DNA of 64,000 bases from Xanthomonas fragariae (GTDB lineage: Bacteria > Pseudomonadota > Gammaproteobacteria > Xanthomonadales > Xanthomonadaceae). Positions 27,126 through 35,200 of this stretch are shown in pieces. The notes below the pieces were generated by a model. That model worked only from the letters and a program-made list of their open reading frames with translations. It searched no databases and was not told the origin of the DNA. The stretch spans positions 2,225,501 through 2,289,500 of the forward strand of contig NZ_LT853882.1 of the NCBI RefSeq assembly GCF_900183975.1. Direction: 5' to 3'. The first letter of the stretch is position 1, and each line of letters begins with the position of its first letter. The position numbers and the translations under genes were made by a program.

Positions 27126-27343
27126 ACTATGTCTTCATGGAGTCCGAGCCACCGCCTGTTCAGCAGGAGGCAGCAACGGACGCAGCGCGTCGGCAGGTCA
27201 GTGCCATGAGCGGTCAACGCGCATCCCAGGCCGGCCGTTGGCTGGTCATGGACGATCTCAACGCGGCCGCGCAGTTCAACGCGGGCGACGAGCTTCCATT
27301 GCACGAGGGCCGCAAAGTGCAATGGGTACTCGCCGAACCTTGA
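26264..27343 (+). CDS. Immunity protein copy 5 (orphan, Imm71/72-like)
   Basis: 359 aa, closest to copy 2 through the N-terminal two-thirds ('FRARLDDVATLRSEIWGDII'). It carries 'FEDPAPN' and 'PQASQIVRDRSIHID' as in copy 3, a unique 'WRDARYEDGTIPEEEADYVF', then 'MESEPPPVQQEAATDAARRQ', and ends 'VQWVLAEP' as in copy 2. It is the last intact member of the array. The following bases are a dead toxin fragment. Confidence 0.7.
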   Translation: MNSNFPEGLKLPNELERRQMFYQLKKESSFTAWNRMLELYQAWAGVTEESVRQADAKGWLDKSGISESDYVCILKGLAHQEEGVRRLRKGDKRVFKFDANGEFVMGHRTVSHWLELVWRIEIGENGINEALTPLWDEFRARLDDVATLRSEIWGDIIEGRYFEDPAPNVYGKWFVENVSKMHFPPVLPEVPNPVQNTLVATGSRIPCSGIWEPVDAPKPKKFSLFSKPDIPTGFLPYIGALNYLHGGSPAPQASQIVRDRSIHIDVVWRLIWRDARYEDGTIPEEEADYVFMESEPPPVQQEAATDAARRQVSAMSGQRASQAGRWLVMDDLNAAAQFNAGDELPLHEGRKVQWVLAEP

Positions 27344-27430
27344 GGTGTTGACGTGGGTTCGACCTCGACGGGTAGCTTTTGGTAGGGCATCGGCGAAGCG
27401 CCCAAAAGTGCCCAGGAATGGCGCCCGCCA
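27344..27430 (+). pseudogene. Toxin-tail relic with internal stop
   Basis: Right after immunity copy 5 the sequence begins another cassette (GTGGGTTCGACCTCGACGGG...). The conserved 'GGFWWGIGEAPKSAQEW' reads 'GSFW*GIGEAPKSAQEW' because TGG has become TAG. It ends abruptly at about 27430, where AT-rich foreign DNA starts. This marks the right edge of the array. Confidence 0.85.
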
Positions 27431-27497
27431 ACAATTTTATTTAATAAATATCATTAAATGATCAACTGACGGCCAAACAGATAATCTGGAGAGCTCC

Positions 27498-28454
27498 ATG
27501 GAGTCAGCACGCGACAAGTACACGGGCGAGATCATCGACGCCGAACAGCTATGGATCATGAATTCAGTCAACGATTCCGGATATATGTGCATAGGATGCA
27601 TTGCTAGCGTAATTCCTTGCTCGTATCTGCCTGAGAACAAAGTGCGTGCTCATTTCAGAATCAAAGACAAGCACGAAACTGACTGTGACATTGATGGTGA
27701 TGAGAGATTGGTCAAACGCGCATTGAAACAGCGCGTAACGACCAAGGATGGTTTCCCTGGAAGATTTCCAAACCGTCTCGTCCTTCGTGATGCGCGCCCT
27801 GTCACCGGATCAAATGGTTCCCCTGCTGTTTCCACAGCAAGTAATGGAACAATAAAAAATGTATCGGATGTGTTGAGCGAGGCACGCCGGGAGCGCCGTT
27901 GGGCAGCTAATACTATTCGACCAATTTGCCGTACTTTCATAAATTTTCCGTTTGATCGTGATCTATCTCTGGCTATTTCAGGGATTGCAGCCAACACCTA
28001 TCAGCGCATTTTTCTGTGCCTCAACAGGGATAAGGTTGTCAAGTACAACGAACCACATATCTTCTACGCACCCATCGCTTGGAAAGCACCAGCCTCAGAT
28101 GATAATCAAATAGAAATCCAGCTCAGCTATGGCGAATGGAAAGATCGTAAACTCGTAAACCCATATCGGCTGAGGGTTAATTAGAAAAACTGGAGTGCCG
28201 CGAAGAGAAATTATTTTTCCAAAGATATTGAAATATCCAGATTGGAATCTATAGCAGCAAAAAATAGTGATTCCAAAAAGAAGGGATGGTTATTTTTCAT
28301 AGGAAGACAAGATGAAGAGGATCTTACCCTTTTTCATGTTGACGATCATCGGCTCATCTGTTGCTTTGTCGTCGAAATGGTTTACCCGCCTCGGCCAACT
28401 GAATCTACTGCAAAGAAGTGGCCTCCCCGTCGTCTCGTTCGAAAAAATTATTGA
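27498..28454 (+). pseudogene. AT-rich gene, CoiA-like zinc-binding N-terminus, split by TAG
   Basis: The open frame from 27498 gives 228 residues and stops at TAG 28182-28184. The same frame continues without a stop to 28454 and still looks like protein ('KKGWLFFIGRQDEEDLTLFH', 'VDDHRLICCFVVEM'), so the stop probably interrupts one gene of about 300 aa. The N-terminus has a 'CIGC ... HFRIKDKHETDC' pattern like the metal-binding head of CoiA-type proteins; I am not sure of the family. The region is far richer in A/T than its neighbours, which indicates transfer. An RBS-like GGAGAG lies before ATG 27498. Confidence 0.55.
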
Positions 28455-28494
28455 AACCGCGCCTACAGCGTTCATGGTGCTGTAGCCGTAGTCG

Positions 28495-30099
28495 CTGGCG
28501 GCCGGGGCGGCGTTCACCTTGCGCCAGCACGCCCAGCACGACGGCCAGCGTTTCGTTGCGGTGGCGATCGAGCACGTGGCGGTGAACAACCTGGGCCAGG
28601 GCATCGTCGCCCTGCTCGATGCACCGGACCTGGAGCACGGCAGCTACCGCAACCGCTTCGTGGCAGTGCCGGCGGCCACGCCGCTGCGCGCGCTGCCGCA
28701 GGACCGCCCGCGCATGCCCGGGCCGCAGAGCGCGCGCGTGGTCGGCGTGGCCGATGCGGCGCTGAGCCCGAGCCGCGACCACCAGGTGCGGATCCAGTTA
28801 CCGTGGCAGCGCGGCGCCCAGCCCACTCCCGGCGGCTTGACCGACAGCGCCAGCGCCGCGCCCGGCCACGCGCCGGGCGACCAGAGCGCCGGCACCTGGG
28901 TGCCGGTGGCCGAGTGGGTGGCCGGTCCCAACTGGGGCAGCCACTTCCTGCCGCGCATCGGCAGCGAAGTGCTGGTGGAGTTCCTGCACGGGGACATCGA
29001 CCAGCCGCGCATCACCGGCCAGCTGTACAACGGCGAGGTCGCCCCACCCTTCGGCGGCGGCCTGGACGCGCGCGCCAGCCACCCCGGCACGCTCAGCGGC
29101 CTGCACACCCAGTCCCACGATGGCGGCGGCACCCAGCAATGGCTGCTGGACGACACCCCCGGCCAGCTGCGCACGCGCCTGCACACCTCCCTGGCCGACA
29201 CCCGGCTGGAACTGGGCTACCTGGTCCAGCACAGCGACAGCGCCCGCGGCGCGCTGCGCGGGCAAGGCTTCGAACTGGCCTCGCAGGGCTGGGGCAACGT
29301 GCATGCCGCGCAAGGCCTGCTGCTGTCCAGCAGCGCCCGCGGCCAGGGCGCCTCGACCGCGCTGGACGTGGCCGAGGCGGTGGCCCAGTTGCACGGCGCC
29401 GAACGCACCGCCCAGGCGCTGCACGACACCCTGACCCAGCAACAGGTGCCCGGCCTGGACGCCCACCCCAGCGTGACCCGGCTGCGCGAGGCGATCGACC
29501 CGCAGGCGCAGGGCAAGTACGCCGGTGCGGTCGGCGGCCAGCCAGCGACCAAGCCGGCCGATGGCGGCCGCGACGGCCAGGCGCCGGTGGAACGATTCGC
29601 CGAGGCGCGCCTGCTGGGCGAGTCGCCGGACCACATCGCCTGGACCACCCCGGCCAGCGGCGTGGCCTATGCCGGGCAGGCCCTGCAGGTGACCGTGCAG
29701 CACGATGCGCAGCTGAGCGCCGGGCAGACCCTGTCGGCGGTGTCCGGCCAGCACACCGCGCTGTTCGCGCAACGCGGGCCGATCACACTCATCGCCGCCG
29801 CCGGCCCGGTGAGCCTGCAGGCGCACACCGGCGCGCTGGAACTGCTGGCCGGCCAGGCGCTGACCGTCACCGCCACCGACACCCGCATCGACGTGCTGGC
29901 GCAGCAGAAGATCGTCCTGCAGGCCGGGCAGACCCGCCTCACCCTGGAAGGCGGCGACATCACCTTCGCCTGCCCGGGGCAGTTCACGGTCAAGGCCAGT
30001 CGGCATCCGTTCTTGGGGGGGGAGAGCGGAACTGCACTCATCGACAAGCTGCCACAAGGCACGGTCGATGGTGTCAGGAAATTATCTTTCTCAAGGTAG
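28495..30099 (+). pseudogene. vgrG: vgrG3, 5'-truncated VgrG with a new C-terminal end
   Basis: Bases 28495-30024 match vgrG1 12481-14010 (offset 16014) with few substitutions. The first 930 bp, encoding most of the gp27-like hub, are missing; the copy starts abruptly after the AT-rich gene. It keeps the OB domain and the DUF2345 helix. It then replaces the 120-residue VgrG1 tail with a short ending ('SGTALIDKLPQGTVDGVRKL') and stops at 30099. The longest frame starts at TTG 28519 (526 aa). Without the hub it cannot form a normal spike. Confidence 0.85.
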
Positions 30100-30103
30100 A
30101 GAC

Positions 30104-30451
30104 ATGATCATCAGCCCTCCGTTTCTGATTGCCCGCAATGCCACTGAGGCCGAAGATTCATGGCTGGCACGCGCCATGCCATTGGCCGACAGTGGTACCT
30201 ATCCGGTCAGCGAGCTACTTGGCTGGCATGGAGGCATTCACCTTCGCGCACCAAGTGCAGGAACCGGTACCGAGCCGATCCGGGCCATTGCCGATGGCAC
30301 AATCGCCTATGTCCGCCAACCTACCCAACAGAGCGATAGCCATGCCCTCAACTATCTGGGATGGACAGATGATGGGTGTGTTGTCCTACAGCATGACACT
30401 TCGATTGGGGCCGATGACACCACTGAAACTGATACGCCCAGGGTTTCCTAG
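30104..30451 (+). pseudogene. M23-peptidase-like T6SS effector, truncated by an IS3 element
   Basis: A new frame starts at ATG 30104, 4 bp after vgrG3, with AAGGTAGAG upstream. It encodes 'LLGWHGGIHLRAPS', 'EPIRAIADGTIAYVRQPT' and 'LGWTDDGCVVLQHDTSIG', a pattern like lysostaphin-type (M23) peptidoglycan hydrolases used as T6SS effectors. Only about 110 residues remain: the IS3 left end enters at 30430 and supplies the stop at 30451. The original carboxy half is not found beyond the IS, so the gene is dead. Confidence 0.6.
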
Positions 30452-30492
30452 ACATCTCAAGGCCATGGAAAATGGTCAATTCGGAGGTGTCT

Positions 30493-30765
30493 ATGAGCAG
30501 CAAGCGGTATACGGATGAATTCAAGATCGAGGCGGTCCGGCAAGTGACCGATCGTGGTTTCAAGGTAGCAGAAGTCGCGGAGCGACTAGGTGTCACCACG
30601 CACAGCCTCTACGCCTGGCTGCGCAAGTTCGGCAAGCCTGGCGTGGTGCAGCGCGCCGAGGTGGACCAGAGCGCCGAGGTTCGGCGGCTGAAGGCAGAGT
30701 TGCGTCGAGTGACCGAGGAGCGCGACATCCTAAAAAAGGCCGCCGCGTACTTTGCCAAGGGGTAA
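30493..30765 (+). CDS. IS3 OrfA (helix-turn-helix DNA-binding protein)
   Basis: The 90-aa protein binds the element's ends. The helix-turn-helix is seen in 'KVAEVAERLGVTTHSLYAWL', followed by a leucine-zipper-like helix 'SAEVRRLKAELRRVTEERDI'. Codons CTA AAA AAG at 30730-30738 contain the slippery heptamer A AAA AAG, where a -1 shift gives the OrfAB transposase. ATG 30493 was chosen over the upstream TTG because it follows GGAGGTGTCT. Confidence 0.92.
   Translation: MSSKRYTDEFKIEAVRQVTDRGFKVAEVAERLGVTTHSLYAWLRKFGKPGVVQRAEVDQSAEVRRLKAELRRVTEERDILKKAAAYFAKG
30732..30738 (+). promoter_or_regulatory. Programmed -1 frameshift site (A AAA AAG)
   Basis: The heptamer lies in register with OrfA codons, and the orfB frame is exactly -1 and open from here. 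Slippage would fuse OrfA residues up to about 81 with OrfB, the usual way IS3 elements make their transposase. Confidence 0.8.
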
Positions 30766-30782
30766 GGGCAAAGTACGCCTTC

Positions 30783-31637
30783 ATGCAAGCCCACTGTGGG
30801 GAATTCAGGGTGTGTGCGATGTGCCGGGTATTGCGGGTCAACCGGTCGGGCTATTACGCCTGGTTGTGCTCGCCCAACAGTGAGCGCGCCAAGGAAGATG
30901 AGCGCTTGCTTGGACTGATCAAGCACCACTGGCTGGCCAGCGGCAGTGTCTATGGGCATCGCAAGATCACCAGGGATCTGCGCGATCTGGGTGAGCGTTG
31001 CAGTCGCCATCGGGTGCATCGGCTGATGCGCACCGAGGGACTGGGTGCCCAGGTGGGCTATGGTCGCAAACCGCGCTTCCATGGAGGAATGCAGTGCAAG
31101 GCGGCGGCCAACCTGCTTGACCGACAGTTCGACGTGACTGAGCCGGACACTGCCTGGGCGAGCGATTTCACCTTCATCCGCACGCATGAAGGCTGGATGT
31201 ACCTGGCTGTTGTGATCGATCTGTTTTCCCGGCAGGTCGTCGGCTGGGCGATGCGCGATCGGGCCGACACCGAGTTGGTCGTGCAGGCCTTGTTGCCTGC
31301 GGTGTGGCGGCGCAAACCCAACGCTGGTTGCTTGGTTCATTCGGACCAAGGGTCTGTCTACACCAGCGATGACTGGCGCAGTTTCCTGGCGTCCCATGGC
31401 TTGGTGTGCAGCATGAGTCGGCGTGGCAACTGCCACGACAACGCACCCGTGGAAAGCTTCTTCGGACTGCTCAAACGCGAGCGGATCAGGCGGCGGACCT
31501 ATTCCACCAAGGACGCCGCTCGCGCCGAGGTATTCGACTACATCGAGATGTTCTACAACCCCAACCGCCGCCACGGTTCAACTGGCGACCTGTCCCCTGT
31601 AGAGTTTGAACGGCGCTACGCGCAACGAGGGTCTTGA
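30783..31637 (+). CDS. IS3 OrfB (DDE transposase catalytic part)
   Basis: The 284-aa integrase-type region (rve) has the catalytic Asp in 'TAWASDFTFIR', the second Asp in 'VHSDQGSVYTSDDW' and the Glu in 'NAPVESFFGLLKRERI', plus the usual 'FYNPNRRHGSTGDLSPVEFE' end. It is an intact DDE set, so the element may still be active. Natural expression is expected as the OrfAB fusion; the ATG at 30783 is only the first ATG of the frame. Confidence 0.92.
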   Translation: MQAHCGEFRVCAMCRVLRVNRSGYYAWLCSPNSERAKEDERLLGLIKHHWLASGSVYGHRKITRDLRDLGERCSRHRVHRLMRTEGLGAQVGYGRKPRFHGGMQCKAAANLLDRQFDVTEPDTAWASDFTFIRTHEGWMYLAVVIDLFSRQVVGWAMRDRADTELVVQALLPAVWRRKPNAGCLVHSDQGSVYTSDDWRSFLASHGLVCSMSRRGNCHDNAPVESFFGLLKRERIRRRTYSTKDAARAEVFDYIEMFYNPNRRHGSTGDLSPVEFERRYAQRGS

Positions 31638-31694
31638 GGGTCTACGGAACCCTGGGCGTATCAGCTACAATTTGACGAAATTTAGCTTTGCTGG

Positions 31695-31918
31695 GGTTCT
31701 TGACCGGTCCCACGCAAAGCATCGTAAAGATGAGGTCTTCCCGATCTTGAGCCGTGTGGCCACCTCACGCACATTCAGCCCCGCTCCAACAGTGTTCTCG
31801 CTTGTTGCAATTTATCGCCAGTGACGACGAGTTTTCTCCCGCCTTTGCGGCCATGTGCGGCGGCAGCCGCCACTCCTGCTTTCGTTCGCTCTCGGATGAG
31901 ATCAAGGTCGAATTGTCC
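31695..31918 (-). pseudogene. Serine resolvase C-terminal relic (Tn3-family TnpR-like)
   Basis: Read on the minus strand this encodes 'DLIRERTKAGVAAAAAHGRK', 'GGRKLVVTGDKLQQAR', then after a shift of frame 'LNVREVATRLKIGKT' and 'LYDAL'. That is the hinge and helix-turn-helix end of Tn3-family resolvases. The catalytic N-terminal domain is missing and at least two frame changes are needed, so it is a relic. Confidence 0.75.
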
Positions 31919-32120
31919 AAGCGCCCCGAAGACGTGAAACTGTGGAATACCGTCTATCTGGAGCGAACCGTGAAGGCCTTATGCAATCACCGCCAAATAA
32001 CGACGCGCTGTTGCAGTAACTATCCCCGCTGGGCTGGGAGCATATCAACTTGACCGGTGACCACCTGTGGCGCAGCCGCACCAGGGTCGGTGCGGGGAAG
32101 TTCAGGCCACTGCGAGCTCT
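31919..32120 (+). pseudogene. Tn3/Tn21-family transposase (TnpA) C-terminal relic
   Basis: The plus strand carries 'VKLWNTVYLERTVKAL', then in another frame '[19 protein letters not shown]', then '[14 protein letters not shown]'. This is the conserved end of Tn21-type transposases. TAC (Tyr) has become TAA, and a frameshift lies near 31980. The junction with the resolvase relic at about 31918 is unnatural and points to an internal deletion. Confidence 0.8.
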
Positions 32121-32128
32121 GCCACCCG

Positions 32129-32166
32129 CTTAACGTGCTTTAAATTACCTTTTCTGAGATGCCCCC
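32129..32166 (-). repeat. 38-bp Tn21-like terminal inverted repeat
   Basis: Read on the minus strand the segment starts GGGGGCATCTCAGAAAAGG and ends AAAGCACGTTAAG. This is very close to the known Tn21-subgroup repeat, which begins GGGGTCGTCTCAGAAAACGG. It lies just after the TnpA relic, as expected for a transposon end. No second repeat is found to the left. Confidence 0.75.
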
Positions 32167-32235
32167 AATGTAAAACACGCTAGTCCGGTTGCAGCGGTCG
32201 AAGCTCCGCATGCCGCAATGCATCCACGCAGACAA

Positions 32236-32255
32236 AGCCCCGGCATGCCGGGGCT
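32236..32255 (-). terminator. Intrinsic terminator of the autotransporter gene
   Basis: A perfect palindrome (AGCCCCGG-CATG-CCGGGGCT) lies 28 bp past the autotransporter stop. On the minus strand it is followed by TTTGTC, a short U-run. This fits a Rho-independent terminator. Confidence 0.65.
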
Positions 32256-32283
32256 CCCTGCTTTCAACCACGCAGGCGAACGA

Positions 32284-35200
32284 TCAGAAACTCACCCCCC
32301 AGGTCACCTGTCCGCCATACGCGGTCTGGCCATCGCCGTTGAGTCCTTGCAACGACAACGACAACCGGCTGCCGGGCGAGGTAATCAGGTTGACGCCCAA
32401 CTCGCCGATTACCGCGTTCTTCGCCAAGGTGACGCTTTGCACCGAGAACTGCGAGCCGCTCCCGACAAAGCCCGTCGAGCGCTGCACGGAGCGGTCGCCG
32501 AATGTATGCCGCCAGCCGGCCGAGGCGTACAACGCCGCTATCCGACCCAGCTCCCAGTGCCCGCGCGCACCCACCGTGCTGGTGGTGAACGTGTCGGTGG
32601 CGCTATCCACTGACAGCACGGTAATGCCGCCGCGCTCGTTGAACCCATCGGTCTTCAGGCGGGTGTAATCGGCCGCAATGAACGGGCTATACACCGCATT
32701 GCCGCTACGCAGATTCCAGGACGCTTCCAGCGACACGGTGATCGCGGTTGCATCGTAGTCGCTGGTCAGCCGCTCTTCGAGCACGCCGGGCAACCTCACC
32801 CGGCGCGTGCTGTCCACGCTGTTGCTGGCGTAGTCGACGGCACCTTGCAAGGTGAACGCGGACCAGTCGGCATGGCCGTACACGCCAACGTGGGTGCCAT
32901 CGACGTCGGCACGATCGCCCGACTGGCGCGACCAGCTTTCGATGTCCTGGTTGCCCACTGCGATGCCGACCACGCTGCGCTCGCCGAAATGCCGCTCGGC
33001 ACCGGCCATCAGCCCGTTGTCCTCGCGGCGCACCGAAACCGTATTGGCATCGCCATCGACGTGGTTGGGCAGGCTACGCCCGGTGATCCACACCGTGGTG
33101 TCGCCAACGCGCGTGTCCTGGCTATCGCCACGCAGATGGTTGCCGATGCCGCTGGTGAGAAAGCGATTATCCAGCAATGCGGTCGCGGTGCTGGCATGGC
33201 TTTCGCCCGACAGCGACGCAAACGCGGTGCGGATCGCTTCCGGATCATCGGGCAAGCGCACCACTGCCTGGTAGACCGGGCTGGTGGTCGGCAAGCCGTC
33301 CACGGCAGCTGCAGCTGCCTGCTGGTTGGGCGCGGTGACCGCATCGACCATTGCCTCGGTATTGCGCCCCAGCGTTACCGACAACACAGTGGCGGTGGTG
33401 CGGACATTCGGCTCGACGAAGGCATAGTCGGAGACGACACTGGTGAACTGCCCGGTGAGCCCGCCAGCGGCCGTGATCACCGAAATCTCGGTAAACAACG
33501 GCATGTCGAATGCGCGCACCAACTGCAAGATGGTGCCGGTTGCCACCGTGGCCACACCGCCCACCATCACCTGTGTAACCACGCCGCTGGCAATGGGCGT
33601 GACCTGCAAGATGGAGCCGGCCGCGAAGATGGCGTTGCCGCCAACACGGATCGTGCCGGTGGTACCACCGATCGCCACGGTGCCAGCCGAGATCAAGCTG
33701 CCGACAATGCCGTCGCCGGTCAGCGTGCCCTCCGGACCCACCGTCACCGGCCCACCCAATGCAGCGCCCGGATTGGCTGAGTTGCCGACACTCAAAGTGC
33801 CTGCATTGACCTCGGTCAGCCCGGTGAAGCCACTGCTGTCTGCGGTCATCAACAGGGTCAACGCACCCGCACCGTTCTTGACCAACGTACCGCTACCGGT
33901 AACGTTGCCGGAAAACGTGCCATCGTCCGCCTGATCGAACACTATTGTCGCGTTGTCGACGATGCTGCCTTGCAGGCTGGTGGTGTTGCCGATCAGGCTG
34001 CCGCTGGCAATCGTGGTGCCACCGCTGTAGGTGTTGGGGGCGACCAGCGTCAATGCACCTGCACCCTGCTTGATCACACCGCCCGTGCCGCTCACCGCCC
34101 CGGCAAACACGCCGTCGGTGGCCTGATCGAATACCAGCGTGGCGTTATCCACCACGTTGCCTTGCAGGCTGGTGGTGTTGCCGATCAGGCTGCCGCTGGC
34201 AATCGTGGTGCCACCGCTGTAGGTGTTGGGGGCGACCAGCGTCAACGCACCTGCACCCTGCTTGATCACACCGCCCGTGCCGCTCACCGCCCCGGCAAAC
34301 ACGCCGTCGGTGGCCTGATCGAATACCAGCGTGGCGTTATCCACCACGTTGCCTTGCAGGCTGGTGGTGTTGCCGATCAAGCTGCCGGCGCTGACCACGG
34401 TACCGCCGGTGTAGGTATTGGCACCCACCAACTGCAAGACGCCGGTGCCGGCTTTTTCCAGCGATCCGGTGCCGCTGACCGTGCCGGCATACACGCCGCC
34501 GATGGCCTGGTCGAACACCAATGCTGCGTTGTTGGCGATGTCGCCCTGCAGGCTGGTGGTGTCGCCGATCAACGTACCGGCAGCGATGCTGGTGCCGCCG
34601 GTGTAACCGTTGGCGCCGTTGAGCTGTAGCGCGCCTGCGCCGTCTTTTATCACGCTACCGGTGCCGGTGATCGAGCCGGTGAACACCTCATTGGCTGCCT
34701 GATTGAACACCAAGGTGGCGTTGTCGACGATCGCACCTTGCAAGCTGGCGCTGTCGACCACCAGCGTGCCGGCGTTGAGCGTGGTGCCACCGGTGTAGCT
34801 GTTGCTGCCGTCCAGCGTTAGCGTGCCGGTATTGGTCTTGATCAATGCACCGCTGCCACTGATGTCGCCAGCAAGGGTCAGGTTTGCCGGGTTGTCGACG
34901 GTGAGCGCAGCGCCCAGCGTGACCGCATTGCCCAGAGCGGCAGCAATGGCGTTGCTCAGCACCGAATCACCGGTCACCGCCAGCGTGCCGGTGCCCAGTG
35001 CGTTATTGCTGCCGACCGCCAGCGTGCCATCGCTGAGGACCGTGCCGCCGGCATAGCTGTTGGTGCCGCTGAGCGTGAGCGTGGACGTACCGTTCTTGAT
35101 CAGGCTGCCGGCGCCGTCGATTGCACCGGTCAGGCTCAGATCGTTGCTGCCGGCCAGACTCAGCGCACCATCGAGCACCACCGCATTGGCCACCGTCAGT

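Larger units (their letters stand above)
30430..31663 (+). mobile_element. Complete IS3-family insertion sequence (1234 bp)
   Basis: The ends are imperfect inverted repeats: TGATACGCCCAGGGTT at 30430 and its complement ending at 31663, with 2 mismatches over about 24 bp. Between them are overlapping orfA and orfB in -1 relation. No short direct repeat flanks the element (AAC on the left, GCT on the right). OrfA style ('RYTDEFKIEAVRQVTDRGF') suggests an IS51/IS150-like branch of IS3, which I cannot fix more precisely. Confidence 0.9.

Noticed and set aside
28242..28454. A separate small gene (70 aa) after the AT-rich gene
   Set aside because: It is in the same frame as 27498-28184 and continues it past a TAG, so it is better read as the remainder of a broken gene.
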